From: Paraburkholderia phenazinium
GTDB lineage: Bacteria > Pseudomonadota > Gammaproteobacteria > Burkholderiales > Burkholderiaceae
Assembly (NCBI RefSeq): GCF_900141745.1
Contig: NZ_FSRM01000001.1
Span: 1,860,001 to 1,924,000, forward strand
Reading direction: 5' to 3'
Length of the DNA: 64,000 bases
The notes under the pieces are model-generated. The model searched no databases. It had not been told where the DNA came from and was given only the letters and a program-made list of their open reading frames with translations. A program made the position numbers and the translations under genes. Positions 37,713 through 48,243 of this stretch are shown here, one piece after another (the stretch's first letter is position 1; each line of letters opens with the position of its first letter).

Positions 37713-38594
37713 TTACCCTTCCAGCACCGGCGAGCGAGTCCGCAAATATTCTTCGAAATCCGCAGCCACTTCCGGGTGACGCAGCGCGAATTCCACCGTC
37801 GCCTTCAGATAACCCAGCTTGCTGCCGCAATCGAAGCGCGTGCCGTGATACTTGTACGCCAGCACCTGCTCATCGGCGAGCAGCGACTGGATCGCATCCG
37901 TCAGTTGCAACTCGCCTCCCGCGCCCGGCTTCAAGGCGCGCAGATGCTCAAAAATCCGCGGCTTCAGCACGTACCGGCCAACCACGCCGAGGTTCGACGG
38001 CGCCACTTCCGGAGCCGGCTTTTCGACGATGCCCGACATCTTGATGATCGAATCTTCCCACTCCTTGCCGTCGACGATCCCGTAGGACTTCGTCTCCGAG
38101 TGCGGGATTTCTTCGACGCCGATCACCGAGCTGTGATAGTGGTCGAACACCTCGATCATCTGCGCCATCACGGGCGGCTTGCCGTACAGCAAGTCGTCCG
38201 CGAGGATCACGGCGAACGGGTTGTCGCCCACCAGCTTTTCCGCGCACATCACCGCGTGGCCGAGGCCGAGCGCCTCGGGCTGGCGTACGTAGAAGCAGTC
38301 GACGTGGCTCGGCTTGATGCTGCGCACGAGTTCCAGCAGCTTGTCCTTGCCGCGTGCTTCGAGCTCCGCTTCGATTTCGTACGACTTGTCGAAGTGATCC
38401 TCGATCGCGCGCTTGCTGCGGCCCGTGACGAAGATCATTTCGGTGATACCGGCGGCCATCGCTTCTTCGACTGCGTACTGGATCAGTGGCTTGTCGACGA
38501 TGGGCAGCATTTCCTTCGGGCTCGCCTTGGTGGCGGGGAGGAACCGGGTGCCAAGACCTGCTACCGGAAATACCGCTTTTGTAACTTTTAGCAT
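37713..38594 (-). CDS. galU: UTP-glucose-1-phosphate uridylyltransferase
   Basis: This enzyme makes UDP-glucose for envelope polysaccharides from UTP and glucose-1-phosphate. The 293-residue nucleotidyltransferase opens with the signature [20 protein letters not shown]. The catalytic-site segments [10 protein letters not shown] and [13 protein letters not shown] are present. An AGGGG precedes the ATG. It lies 62 bases after valS on the same strand, possibly in one unit. Confidence 0.96.
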   Translation of the reverse strand: MLKVTKAVFPVAGLGTRFLPATKASPKEMLPIVDKPLIQYAVEEAMAAGITEMIFVTGRSKRAIEDHFDKSYEIEAELEARGKDKLLELVRSIKPSHVDCFYVRQPEALGLGHAVMCAEKLVGDNPFAVILADDLLYGKPPVMAQMIEVFDHYHSSVIGVEEIPHSETKSYGIVDGKEWEDSIIKMSGIVEKPAPEVAPSNLGVVGRYVLKPRIFEHLRALKPGAGGELQLTDAIQSLLADEQVLAYKYHGTRFDCGSKLGYLKATVEFALRHPEVAADFEEYLRTRSPVLEG

Positions 38595-38656
38595 GTAATT
38601 ACCCCTGAATCCTGTGGTGGCTACGTCTGTGCGCAGGCGCAGACGTGGAGCGTCAA

Positions 38657-41536
38657 TCAGGCTGGCAGGCGCGCAAGTTGCGCGTTCAGCTTGCCGATGG
38701 TCGTTTCGTATTCTGCCAGCCTTTTCTGCTCCTGCTCAACGACTGCGGGCGGGGCTTTCGCAACAAAGCTCTCATTTTGCAGCTTTGCATTGCATTTCGA
38801 CACTTCGGCGCCCAATCTCGCAATCTCTTTTGACAAGCGTTCGCGTTCGGCTGCGACATCGATTTCCACCTTCAGCACCAGCTTGTCATTCCCTACGATA
38901 GCAATTGGCGCGCCATGTGTCTGAGCGTCGAGCGTAGCCTCGTCGGCGATGATCTGCACATCCGACAATCGGGCCAGCGCCTGGGCGTACGGTGCGAACG
39001 TGCGCAGGCGTTCCGCGTTGCCGGTTGCGAGCAGAGGCACCTTGACGGCCGGCGACAGGTTCATCTCGCCACGCAGGTTGCGGCAGGCGTCGATTACAGC
39101 CTTCAGATCAGCCACCCACTGTTCGGCCGCTTCGTCCAGCTTGCTGGGCTCCGCCACCGGATAACGCTGCACCATGATAGAAGCTTCGCCCTCGGCCATA
39201 CCCTGCGGGTAACGGTCGGCAAGGGGCGCCACCTTCTGCCACAGCGCCTCGGTGATGAACGGAATCACCGGATGCGCGAGGCGCAGGACCGTCTCGAGCA
39301 CACGCAACAAGGTGCGGCGAGTGGCGCGCTGCTGCTCCGGCGCGCCGTTCTGGATCTGCACCTTGGCCAGCTCGAGATACCAGTCACAGTATTCGTCCCA
39401 GACAAACTTGTATAGGGCGTTTGCCACATTGTCGAAGCGGTAGTCGGCAAAGCCCTTGGCCACTTCAGCCTCGACGCGCTGCAGGTGCGAGACGATCCAG
39501 CGGTCTGCCTGCGAGAAGTCGAGGTAGGCGCCCGGGCCGCAGTTGCCCTCGCCGTTCGGACCGCACGCATCGGCGGGCTTGCCGAAGCCGCAGTCGTGGC
39601 CTTCGCAGTTCATCAGCACGAAGCGGGTCGCGTTCCACAGCTTGTTGCAGAAGTTGCGATAGCCCTCGCAGCGCGCGAGGTCGAAGTTGACGTTGCGGCC
39701 GAGCGTGGCCATCGACGCCATCGTAAAGCGCAGCGCGTCGGTGCCGAACGCGGGGATGCCTTCGGGGAATTCCTTGCGGGTCTTTTTCTCGATCGACGCT
39801 GCCTGCTTCGGATTCATCAGGCCGGTGGTGCGTTTGGCGACCAGCGAATCGAGATCGATGCCGTCGACGATATCGATCGGATCGAGCGTGTTGCCTTTGC
39901 TCTTCGACATCTTCTGGCCTTCGGCATCGCGCACGAGGCCGTGCACATAAACGGTGTCGAAGGGCACCTTGCCGGTGAAATGGGTGGTCATCATGACCAT
40001 CCGCGCGACCCAGAAGAAGATGATGTCGAAGCCGGTGACGAGCACGGACGACGGCAGGAACGCTGCCAGTTCCTTCGTCTCGTTCGGCCAGCCGAGCGAC
40101 GAGAACGGCACCAGTGCCGACGAAAACCACGTGTCGAGCACGTCTTCGTCGCGTTTAAGGGCGCCGGTATAGCCCTTGGCAACCGCTTGCGCGCGGGCGT
40201 CTTCTTCAGTCTTGGCGACGAAGATTTCGCCGTTTTCGCCATACCAGGCCGGAATCTGATGGCCCCACCAGAGTTGGCGCGAGATACACCAGTCCTGGAT
40301 GTTTTCGAGCCATTGATAGTACGTGGTGGTCCAGTTTTCCGGCACGAACCTGATCTGGCCGTTGCGGACCACGTCGAGCGCAGTTTCGGCGATCGACTTG
40401 CCGGGATTGTAGGTCCCTTCCGGCGCCGGTTTGCTCATGGCGACGAACCATTGGTCCGTGAGCATCGGTTCGAGCACGACGCCGGTACGGTCGCCACGCG
40501 GCACCATCAGCTTGTGCGGCTTGACGGACTCGAGCAGACCGATGGCTTCCAGATCCGCGACCACCTGCTTGCGCGCCTCGAAACGATCGAGACCGCGGTA
40601 CTTCTCGGGCGCGTTGTCGTTGATCTTTGCTTCGAGCGTGAGGATTTCGATCTGCGGCAGCTTGTGGCGCTGGCCGACCTGATAGTCGTTGAAATCGTGT
40701 GCGGGGGTGACCTTGACGACACCGGTGCCGAATTCGCGGTCGACGTAATCGTCGGCGATGATGGGGATTTCGCGGTCGGCGAGCGGCAGCATCACGGTCT
40801 TGCCGATCAGGCTGGCGTAGCGTTCGTCTTCCGGATGGACCATGACGGCGACGTCGCCGAGCATGGTTTCCGGGCGGGTGGTGGCAACCGTCAGATGACC
40901 CGAACCATCGGTCAGCAGGTACTGGATGTGCCAGAGGTGGCCATTTTCTTCTTCGCTGGCGACTTCGAGGTCGGAGACGGCGGTCATGAGGACCGGATCC
41001 CAGTTGACGAGGCGCTTGCCGCGATAGATCAGGCCCTGTTCATATAGACGGACAAACACGTCGCGCACGGCGGCGGACATCTTGTCGTCCATGGTGAAGT
41101 ATTCGCGCGACCAGTCGATGGAGGCGCCGAGGCGCCGGACCTGGCTGGTGATGGTCGAACCGGATTGCTGCTTCCATTCCCAGACACGTTCGACGAACTT
41201 TTCGCGGCCGAGGTCATGGCGCGAGACCTTCTGGGCGTCGAGTTGGCGTTCGACGACGATCTGGGTGGCGATACCGGCGTGATCGGTGCCGGGGACCCAG
41301 AGGGTGTTTTCGCCGAGCATGCGATGGTAGCGGGTGAGGCCGTCCATGATCGTCTGGTTGAAGGCGTGGCCCATGTGCAGGGTGCCTGTGACGTTAGGCG
41401 GCGGCAGCTGGATCGAGAAGTTTTTCGTGTTTTCCGCGAACGCTGGCGCGGCGTAGGCGCGTTTTTCCCACTCCGGGCCCCATTGGGCTTCGATGTTGTG
41501 GGGTTCGAAACTCTTGGCAAGCGTGTTGTCGCTCAT
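38657..41536 (-). CDS. valS: Valyl-tRNA synthetase
   Basis: This class I synthetase of 959 residues charges tRNA-Val. The HIGH motif appears as GTLHMGHAF and the KMSKS motif as KMSKSKGN. The CP1 editing domain ([20 protein letters not shown]) and the C-terminal coiled-coil arm ([20 protein letters not shown]) are all present. No frame disruption is seen. It is divergent from uvrD. Confidence 0.97.
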   Translation of the reverse strand: MSDNTLAKSFEPHNIEAQWGPEWEKRAYAAPAFAENTKNFSIQLPPPNVTGTLHMGHAFNQTIMDGLTRYHRMLGENTLWVPGTDHAGIATQIVVERQLDAQKVSRHDLGREKFVERVWEWKQQSGSTITSQVRRLGASIDWSREYFTMDDKMSAAVRDVFVRLYEQGLIYRGKRLVNWDPVLMTAVSDLEVASEEENGHLWHIQYLLTDGSGHLTVATTRPETMLGDVAVMVHPEDERYASLIGKTVMLPLADREIPIIADDYVDREFGTGVVKVTPAHDFNDYQVGQRHKLPQIEILTLEAKINDNAPEKYRGLDRFEARKQVVADLEAIGLLESVKPHKLMVPRGDRTGVVLEPMLTDQWFVAMSKPAPEGTYNPGKSIAETALDVVRNGQIRFVPENWTTTYYQWLENIQDWCISRQLWWGHQIPAWYGENGEIFVAKTEEDARAQAVAKGYTGALKRDEDVLDTWFSSALVPFSSLGWPNETKELAAFLPSSVLVTGFDIIFFWVARMVMMTTHFTGKVPFDTVYVHGLVRDAEGQKMSKSKGNTLDPIDIVDGIDLDSLVAKRTTGLMNPKQAASIEKKTRKEFPEGIPAFGTDALRFTMASMATLGRNVNFDLARCEGYRNFCNKLWNATRFVLMNCEGHDCGFGKPADACGPNGEGNCGPGAYLDFSQADRWIVSHLQRVEAEVAKGFADYRFDNVANALYKFVWDEYCDWYLELAKVQIQNGAPEQQRATRRTLLRVLETVLRLAHPVIPFITEALWQKVAPLADRYPQGMAEGEASIMVQRYPVAEPSKLDEAAEQWVADLKAVIDACRNLRGEMNLSPAVKVPLLATGNAERLRTFAPYAQALARLSDVQIIADEATLDAQTHGAPIAIVGNDKLVLKVEIDVAAERERLSKEIARLGAEVSKCNAKLQNESFVAKAPPAVVEQEQKRLAEYETTIGKLNAQLARLPA

Positions 41537-41601
41537 TGTTCGTGGTCTGCTGGGATGCTGTGGAATCTTTGATTATAAGGGGTGAGGATGCCGGGGAGGG
41601 T

Positions 41602-41653
41602 TGCCTGCGGCGCCCCGGTTTGGCGGTTCACCCAAACCAGGGCGCCGCAGGCA
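41602..41653. repeat. Large hairpin repeat between valS and uvrD
   Basis: Two 22-base arms (41602-41623 and 41632-41653) are reverse complements with a single mismatch, around an eight-base loop. The core TGCCTGCGGCGCC also occurs at 50356 and, inverted, near 57794. It lies 80 bases before the uvrD start. Confidence 0.85.
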
Positions 41654-41732
41654 CAACAACCAGCCGAAGGCAAAAACCAAACCTACCCCCGAACCTTATA
41701 ATGACGGACAAACCGCCGCCGACCCCTGGAAA

Positions 41733-44084
41733 ATGCCCGAACTCCTCAGTAACCTGAACCCCGAACAACACGCAGCGGTAACGCTGCCAAACGAACCGGC
41801 ACTGATTCTGGCCGGCGCGGGCAGCGGCAAAACCCGCGTCCTCATCACGCGCATCGCGTGGCTCATCCAGCAAGGCCTGGCGTCGCCCGCAACCATCCTC
41901 GCGGTGACGTTCACCAACAAGGCCGCCCGCGAAATGATGGCGCGCCTGCAAGCGCTCCTGCCCATCGACACCAGAGGCATGTGGATCGGTACCTTCCACG
42001 GCCTCTGCAACCGCATGCTGCGCGCTCACCATCGCGATGCCGCGTTGCCCGCTACCTTCCAGATTCTCGACACCGCCGACCAGCTCTCCGCGATCAAGCG
42101 TCTGATGAAGGGCCTGAACATCGACGATGAAAAGTACCCGGCGAAGAATCTCCAGTACTTCATCAACAACGCCAAAGAGCAGGGCCTGCGCCCCAAAGAC
42201 GTCGACGCTACCGATAACTTCAACCGCAAATTCGTCGAGCTCTACGAGGCCTACGACCAGCAGTGCCAGCGCGAAGGTGTCGTCGATTTCCCCGAACTGC
42301 TGCTGCGCTGCTTCGAACTGCTCGCGCACAATCCGCCGCTGCGCGCCCACTACCAGGCGCGCTTCCGGCACATCCTCGTCGACGAGTTTCAGGACACCAA
42401 CAAGCTGCAGTATGCGTGGCTCAAGCTGCTCGCCGGGCAGACCAATTCGATCTTCGCCGTCGGTGACGACGATCAGTCTATCTACGCGTTTCGCGGTGCA
42501 AATGTCGGCAACATGCGCGACTTCGAACAGGAGTTCAATGTCCGTCATCTGATCAAGCTCGAGCAGAACTATCGCTCGCACGGCCACATCCTCGATGCGG
42601 CCAATCAGTTGATCGCCAATAACTCGCGGCGTCTGGGCAAGAATCTGCGTACCGATGCGGGCCACGGCGAACCGGTGCGTGTCTATGAGGCCGCCACGGA
42701 TACCCAGGAAGCCGGCTGGATCGTCGAGGAAATCAAGGCGCTTATCAGCACCGGCACCTCGCGCAGCGAAGTCGCCGTGCTGTACCGGAGCAATGCGCAG
42801 TCGCGCACCATCGAACATACATTGGTGAACGCGGGTATCGCTTACCGCGTGTATGGCGGCCTGCGCTTCTTCGAACGTCAGGAAATCAAGCATGCGCTCG
42901 CCTATCTGCGTCTGATCGACAACCCCAACGACGACACCGCGTTCTCCCGCGTCGTCAACTTTCCGACTCGTGGCATCGGGGCGCGCTCGATCGAGCAGCT
43001 CGCGGACGCCGCGCGTCTCTACAACTGCTCGATGGCCGCGGCGGTTCCGTACGTCGCCGGCAAGGCAGGGTCGAGTCTGGCCAGCTTCGCCAATCTGGTC
43101 GGCAAGATGCGCGCGGAAACGCAGCAGATGAGCCTGCCGGAAACGGTCGAATATGTCGTGCGCGCGAGCGGTCTGTCGGAGTTCTATCAGACCGAGCGCG
43201 AAGGTCAGGACCGCCTCGAAAACTTGCAGGAACTGGTCAACGCGGCCGCAGCGTTCGTCAGTGAAGAAGGCTACGGTCTCGATACGCCGGCGCGCTCCAT
43301 TCCGTTGCGTCCGGGTGCGACGTCCGCGCCGGAGCTCGTGGCGGAAACGGACGACCCCAACATCGTCGTCCTCGATGCGCCGGACGTCACCGACCCCGCG
43401 CAAAACCCCGACACGATGACGCCGCTCGCCGGCTTCCTGTCGCACGCGTCGCTGGAGGCGGGCGACAACCAGGCGCAGGCGGGCCAGGAAGCCGTGCAGT
43501 TGATGACGGTCCACGCGGCCAAGGGCCTCGAGTTTACCGCGGTGTTCATCACGGGCCTTGAAGAAGGCCTGTTTCCGCACGAGAACAGCGCGATGGAAAC
43601 CGATGGCCTTGAAGAAGAGCGTCGTCTGATGTACGTTGCGATTACGCGTGCGAAGGAGCGGTTGTACCTGTCGTTCGCGCAGAGCCGGATGCTGCATGGC
43701 CAGACGCGCTACAACATCCGCTCGCGTTTCTTCGACGAGTTGCCGCAGGAAACGCTCAAGTGGCTCACGCCCAAGGTCGAGGCGGGTTCGCGCTGGGGTG
43801 GCCGCTCCGATAACGCCGGCTATGGCCGCGACTGGTTTGCGCGGCCGGGTTACACGGGCCCGTCGTCTTCGACCTCGGCGCCGCTGCCGGCTTTCGCCAA
43901 TGAAACGCGCGCGGCCGAAAGCGGTTTCCGGGTCGGCCAGCAGGTGTTTCACACCAAGTTTGGCGAAGGCACGATCATCGCGCTCGAAGGCGGTGGCGCC
44001 GATGCGAAAGCGCAGGTCAAGTTCAAGCGGCACGGCGAAAAGTGGCTGGCGCTCGCCGTCGCCAAACTGCAGGCGGTCGAATGA
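41733..44084 (+). CDS. uvrD: DNA helicase II (UvrD)
   Basis: This superfamily 1A 3'-5' helicase of 783 residues acts in nucleotide excision and mismatch repair. Motif I is AGAGSGKTRVL, motif II VDEFQDTN, motif III GDDDQSIYAFRG, motif IV QNYRS, motif V VHAAKGLEF and motif VI YVAITRAKERL. The C-terminal tail HTKFGEGTII ... KWLALAVAKL matches the UvrD-specific end, which distinguishes it from Rep. The ATG at 41733 (MPELLSNLNPEQ) fits the family start. A linker around residues 525-575 is longer than in Escherichia coli. Confidence 0.95.
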   Translation: MPELLSNLNPEQHAAVTLPNEPALILAGAGSGKTRVLITRIAWLIQQGLASPATILAVTFTNKAAREMMARLQALLPIDTRGMWIGTFHGLCNRMLRAHHRDAALPATFQILDTADQLSAIKRLMKGLNIDDEKYPAKNLQYFINNAKEQGLRPKDVDATDNFNRKFVELYEAYDQQCQREGVVDFPELLLRCFELLAHNPPLRAHYQARFRHILVDEFQDTNKLQYAWLKLLAGQTNSIFAVGDDDQSIYAFRGANVGNMRDFEQEFNVRHLIKLEQNYRSHGHILDAANQLIANNSRRLGKNLRTDAGHGEPVRVYEAATDTQEAGWIVEEIKALISTGTSRSEVAVLYRSNAQSRTIEHTLVNAGIAYRVYGGLRFFERQEIKHALAYLRLIDNPNDDTAFSRVVNFPTRGIGARSIEQLADAARLYNCSMAAAVPYVAGKAGSSLASFANLVGKMRAETQQMSLPETVEYVVRASGLSEFYQTEREGQDRLENLQELVNAAAAFVSEEGYGLDTPARSIPLRPGATSAPELVAETDDPNIVVLDAPDVTDPAQNPDTMTPLAGFLSHASLEAGDNQAQAGQEAVQLMTVHAAKGLEFTAVFITGLEEGLFPHENSAMETDGLEEERRLMYVAITRAKERLYLSFAQSRMLHGQTRYNIRSRFFDELPQETLKWLTPKVEAGSRWGGRSDNAGYGRDWFARPGYTGPSSSTSAPLPAFANETRAAESGFRVGQQVFHTKFGEGTIIALEGGGADAKAQVKFKRHGEKWLALAVAKLQAVE

Positions 44085-44866
44085 GCGCGGCGCAAACCGG
44101 AGCGGCGGGCGGTCGTCGTCCGCTCGGGGTGATGGCGGCGTTGCCGCAGGAACTCGGTGATCTGGTCGAGGCGATGCGGGCGGAGTCTGGTGTCCGTACG
44201 GTCACGCATGGGCGCCGTGACTATCACCTCGGCACTGTGCATGGCGCGCCCTGTGTCGTGACACTGGCGCGGATCGGCAAGGTGGCCGCCGCGGCAACGG
44301 TCAGCGCGCTGATTCATGCGTTCGATGTCGACGCAGTGGTGTTTACCGGTGTCGCTGGCGGCGTGGGGCGTGAAGTGCGGATTGGCGATGTAGTTGTCGC
44401 CGATACTCTGGTGCAACACGATCTGGATGCGTCACCGTTGTTTCCGCGTTTCGAGGTGCCGTTGCTCGGCATCGCGCGGTTCGCTGCGGATCAGGTGCTG
44501 GCGGATCAACTCGCGGCGGCGACGGAACGTTTTGTCGCGGAAGAGGGCGAGGCGGTCGCGGCACGCTTTGGCACGCAACTGCCTCAGGTGCACCGGGGCC
44601 TCATCATCAGCGGCGATCAGTTCGTTGCCAGCGCGGCGGCTGTCGAGGCGCTGCGCGAGGCATTGCCGGATGCGCTCGCGGTCGAGATGGAAGGCGCAGC
44701 GATCGCGCAGGTCTGTCACGAGTACGGCGTGCCGTGTGCGATCGTGCGCACGGTGTCCGATACGGCGGACGCCCATGCACCCGCGTCGTTTGCTTCGTTT
44801 TTGACCGAGATCGCCGGGACCTACTCGAACGGTATTCTCAAGCGGTTCTTGCAGGCGCGCGTTTAG
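44081..44866 (+). CDS. mtnN: 5'-methylthioadenosine/S-adenosylhomocysteine nucleosidase
   Basis: This enzyme removes adenine from MTA and SAH, feeding methionine salvage and AI-2 precursor formation. It has 261 residues. The catalytic region shows VFTGVAGG, ISGDQFV and VEMEGAAIAQVCHEYGVP, then VRTVSDTAD with the acid/base aspartate. The start overlaps the uvrD stop by ATGA (44081-44084), so the two are probably co-translated. Its stop codon overlaps that of the convergent prpE gene. Confidence 0.93.
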   Translation: MSAAQTGAAGGRRPLGVMAALPQELGDLVEAMRAESGVRTVTHGRRDYHLGTVHGAPCVVTLARIGKVAAAATVSALIHAFDVDAVVFTGVAGGVGREVRIGDVVVADTLVQHDLDASPLFPRFEVPLLGIARFAADQVLADQLAAATERFVAEEGEAVAARFGTQLPQVHRGLIISGDQFVASAAAVEALREALPDALAVEMEGAAIAQVCHEYGVPCAIVRTVSDTADAHAPASFASFLTEIAGTYSNGILKRFLQARV

Positions 44867-46773
44867 GCCTTCCCACCCGCGCCCGCCGCCAGCGCGTCGC
44901 GCACCTGCTGCAATGCGCTCGCATCCTCGATAGTCGGCAGGTCGCCCGGATCGCGGCCTTCCGCCAGCGCCGAGATCGCGCGGCGCAGCAGCTTGCCTGA
45001 ACGCGTCTTCGGCAGCATCGCTACGAAATGCACCCGCGCCGGCCGCGCAATGGCGCCGAGTTGACGGTCGACCGTCGAAACCAGCTCGGCCTCGAGTTTC
45101 AGGCGCGCCTTGTCCGCCGCATAACGGTCCGCATCGCGCAACACGACGAACGCCAGCGCCACCTGGCCCTTCAGCGGATCCGCGACACCCACCACCGCAA
45201 CCTCAGCCACGGCCTTATGGCTCGAGATCGCTTCCTCGATCTCCCGCGTGCCGAGCCGGTGACCCGCGACGTTGATCACGTCGTCGGTGCGCCCGAGGAT
45301 CGTCACGTAGCCGTCGTCATCCTGGATGCCCCAGTCGAAGGTCGAATAGATCTGCTGGTCCGGCACGCTCGACCAGTACGTACTGACGAAACGCCGGTCG
45401 TCTCCCCACACCGTCGACATGCAACCTGGTGGCAGCGGATAGCCGAGCGTGATGACGCCTTTCTCGCCTGTTGCGCAGACGTCGCCGGTCTGCTCGTTGC
45501 GCAGCGTCAGGTTGTAGCCGTACACCGGCACGCCCGGCGAGCCGAGCTTCGGCGGTAACGCCTCGACGCCGCGCTGGATGGCGAGCATCGGCCAGCCGGT
45601 CTCGGTTTGCCAATAGTTGTCGACCACTGGTTTGCCGAGCGCGTCGGAGATCCACGAGGCCGTGGGTTCGTCGAGCGGCTCGCCGGCCAGAAACAGCGTG
45701 CGCAGGCTCGACAGGTCGTACTTCTTCAGCAGTGCCGGGTCCTGCTTCTTGAGCACGCGCAAGCCGGTCGGCGCGGTGAACATCAGGTTGATCCGATGCT
45801 GTTCGACAAGCCGCCACCAGATGCCACCGTCCGGGCGGATCGGCGTGCCTTCGTACATGACCGTAGTCAGGCCCGCGATCAACGGTGCATAAATGATGTA
45901 GCTGTGACCGACCACCCAGCCAATGTCCGAAGCGGTGAACATCGTGTCGCCCGCGCGCCCCTCGTAGATGTATTCCATGGATGCCGCCAGCGCCACCGCA
46001 TACCCGCCCACGTCACGCACGACGCCTTTCGGACGGCCGGTGGTGCCCGACGTGTACAGCACGTACGAGGGCTCGTTCGACTCCAGCCATTCGCATGGCA
46101 CATGCGCGTCGAAAAACTGCTCGCGCAGCGGCTCGTAGTCGACGAGGTAGCTGGCGTTCAGACGCTCCGGTGCAAGCTGCCGGTCGATCCGCAGCACATG
46201 CGGCGGCTTGTGCTGCGCGCGGGCGAGCGCTTCGTCGACGAGCGGCGTGTAGTCGATCACCTTGCCGCCGCGCGCGCCGGCGTCGGCGGTCACGATCAGC
46301 GCCGGGGTTGCATCGTCGATGCGCGCTGCGAGACTCGGCGCCGCAAAACCGCCGAACACGACAGAGTGAATCGCGCCGAGCCGGGCACAGGCGAGCATCG
46401 CGAACACCGCTTCGGGGATCATCGGCAGATAGATCAGCACGCGGTCGCCACGCTTGACGCCCAGCGAGCGCATCACCGCGGCCATGCGGTTGATTTCGGC
46501 GTATAGCTCCGCGTACGTGTAGCGTCGCTCGATGCCGGTTTCCGTCGAGACATAGACGAGCGCATTTTGCTGGGCGCGTTCGGCGAGATGGCGGTCGACC
46601 GCGTTATGGCACAGATTGGTCCGGCCGCCGACGAACCAGCGCGCAAACGGCGGATTCGAGCGGTCGAGCACCATCTCGAACGGCGTTTCCCAATGGATGC
46701 GCCGCGCTTCGTTGCGCCAGAAGTCTTCAGGGGCTTCGATGGAACGGCGGTGGAACTCGCGGTAACGGGTCAT
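44863..46773 (-). CDS. prpE: Propionyl-CoA synthetase (AMP-forming)
   Basis: This acyl-adenylate ligase of 636 residues activates propionate (or acetate) to the CoA thioester. Motifs are YTSGTTGRPKGVVRDVGGYA for the P-loop, DVINVAGHRLGTREIEEA for the core hinge and catalytic aspartate, and KTRSGKLLRRA with the C-terminal lysine. The N-terminus YREFHRRSIEAPEDFWRNEA is the usual ACAS domain. The GxGGYA form favours PrpE over Acs. The ATG at 46773 follows GGAAGGAT. Adjacent prp cycle genes are absent. Confidence 0.88.
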   Translation of the reverse strand: MTRYREFHRRSIEAPEDFWRNEARRIHWETPFEMVLDRSNPPFARWFVGGRTNLCHNAVDRHLAERAQQNALVYVSTETGIERRYTYAELYAEINRMAAVMRSLGVKRGDRVLIYLPMIPEAVFAMLACARLGAIHSVVFGGFAAPSLAARIDDATPALIVTADAGARGGKVIDYTPLVDEALARAQHKPPHVLRIDRQLAPERLNASYLVDYEPLREQFFDAHVPCEWLESNEPSYVLYTSGTTGRPKGVVRDVGGYAVALAASMEYIYEGRAGDTMFTASDIGWVVGHSYIIYAPLIAGLTTVMYEGTPIRPDGGIWWRLVEQHRINLMFTAPTGLRVLKKQDPALLKKYDLSSLRTLFLAGEPLDEPTASWISDALGKPVVDNYWQTETGWPMLAIQRGVEALPPKLGSPGVPVYGYNLTLRNEQTGDVCATGEKGVITLGYPLPPGCMSTVWGDDRRFVSTYWSSVPDQQIYSTFDWGIQDDDGYVTILGRTDDVINVAGHRLGTREIEEAISSHKAVAEVAVVGVADPLKGQVALAFVVLRDADRYAADKARLKLEAELVSTVDRQLGAIARPARVHFVAMLPKTRSGKLLRRAISALAEGRDPGDLPTIEDASALQQVRDALAAGAGGKA

Positions 46774-46944
46774 CGGCGGCGATCCTTCCTGCGATATGTT
46801 GTGAGCGAGCGTGACGGTGCGTGTCCGCACAGCATAGAGCAGGCGTGCAGGCGCGGACAACGCGGGTTCACCATAGGCAGGGTGTTAGCAAACCCGGTGC
46901 CTCGATCGCAATGGTGTTTTGCCGGCTCGGCCCGCAAAACGAAA

Positions 46945-46964
46945 AAAGGCGCCGCAGCGCCTTT
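46945..46964 (-). terminator. Intrinsic terminator of the fsr-type gene
   Basis: AAAGGCGC and GCGCCTTT pair around a four-base loop. On the minus strand the hairpin is followed by a run of six T, 29 bases after the MFS stop codon. Confidence 0.85.
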
Positions 46965-46992
46965 CTCCGTCCATCCTCACGTCGCACGAAAC

Positions 46993-48243
46993 TCACGCCT
47001 TCGCGCGTTTTCCCTCGACATCGGGCAGGAACACCGTCAGCACGCCGATCAGCGGCAGGAACGAGCAGACCTTGTACACATAAGCGATGCTGGTCGCGTC
47101 GGCCAGTTGGCCGAGCACTGCCGCACCGATCCCGCCCATGCCGAACGCAAAGCCGAAGAACAGCCCCGCGACCATCCCGACCTTGCCTGGAATCAGTTCC
47201 TGCGCGTAGACGAGGATCGCCGAGAACGCCGACGCCAGCACCACGCCGATCACGACCGTGAGGACGCCGGTCCAGAACAGGTTGGCATACGGCATCAGCA
47301 GCGTGAACGGCGCGACGCCGAGGATCGACACCCAGATCACGTACTTGCGGCCAATCCGGTCACCCACCGGACCGCCGATGATCGTGCCCGCCGCGACCGC
47401 CGCGAGGAACACAAACAGGTGGATCTGCGCGGCCTGGACCGGCAGATGGAACTTGTCGATCAGATAGAACGTGAAGTAGCTGTTGATGCTGGCGAGATAG
47501 AAGTACTTCGAGAACACCAGCAGCATCAGCACGCTCATTGCGAACAGAACCTTGTTGCGCGACAGCGTCGCATGGCCGGCCTGCGCGCCCTTGGCCTTTT
47601 TGGTGGCCGGATGACGCTTGTACCAGCGGCCGATCTGCGTAAGCACGACGATCGCAACCAGTGCCGCCACCGAGACCCACGCGATGCTGCGCTGGCCGTG
47701 CGGAATGATGATCAGCGCGGCGAGCAGCGGGCCGAGCGACGAGCCGGCGTTGCCGCCCACCTGGAACAGCGACTGCGCGAGACCGTGCTGGCCGCCCGAG
47801 GCCATCCGCGCGACTCGCGACGACTCCGGATGGAACACCGACGAACCGCAGCCGACGAGTGCCGCGGCCACCAGCAGAATGCCGAAATTCGGCGCTACCG
47901 ACATCAGCAGCAGGCCGGCCAGCGTAAAGCCCATGCCGACAGGCAGGGAATACGGCTTCGGATGTTTGTCGGTGTAGATGCCGATCAGCGGCTGCAGCAG
48001 CGACGCCGTGATCTGGTAGGTCAGCGTGATCAGGCCGATCTGCCCAAACGACAGCGAAAAGTTGTCCTTCAGCATCGGATAGATCGCGAGGATCAGCGAC
48101 TGGATCATGTCGTTGATCAGATGCGAGAAGCTGATTGCGCCGAGCACCGAGTACACGGTGCGTTGGGCCTTGACGGCCAGAGGGGCAGCGGTGGGGATGC
48201 TTGAACCGCCGGCGAGGGCGTTTTTATCGAGGCTCGTTTCCAT
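46993..48243 (-). CDS. fsr: Fosmidomycin-resistance-type MFS transporter
   Basis: This inner-membrane exporter has 416 residues and 12 predicted helices. It is strongly similar to Escherichia coli Fsr in the signatures SFSHLINDMIQSLILAIYP and FHPESSRVARMASGGQHGLA. It would export fosmidomycin or another small anion; its natural substrate is unknown. The ATG at 48243 has no clear ribosome binding site. A 21-base-spaced direct repeat lies about 100 bases upstream. Confidence 0.88.
   Translation of the reverse strand: METSLDKNALAGGSSIPTAAPLAVKAQRTVYSVLGAISFSHLINDMIQSLILAIYPMLKDNFSLSFGQIGLITLTYQITASLLQPLIGIYTDKHPKPYSLPVGMGFTLAGLLLMSVAPNFGILLVAAALVGCGSSVFHPESSRVARMASGGQHGLAQSLFQVGGNAGSSLGPLLAALIIIPHGQRSIAWVSVAALVAIVVLTQIGRWYKRHPATKKAKGAQAGHATLSRNKVLFAMSVLMLLVFSKYFYLASINSYFTFYLIDKFHLPVQAAQIHLFVFLAAVAAGTIIGGPVGDRIGRKYVIWVSILGVAPFTLLMPYANLFWTGVLTVVIGVVLASAFSAILVYAQELIPGKVGMVAGLFFGFAFGMGGIGAAVLGQLADATSIAYVYKVCSFLPLIGVLTVFLPDVEGKRAKA

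Noticed and set aside
38623..38646. ACGTCTG...CAGACGT hairpin between valS and galU
   Set aside because: It has a bulge and no T-run on the coding strand, so I did not call a terminator.
41628..44033. 800-codon open frame antisense to uvrD
   Set aside because: It lacks any recognisable motif and mirrors the third-position GC bias of uvrD.
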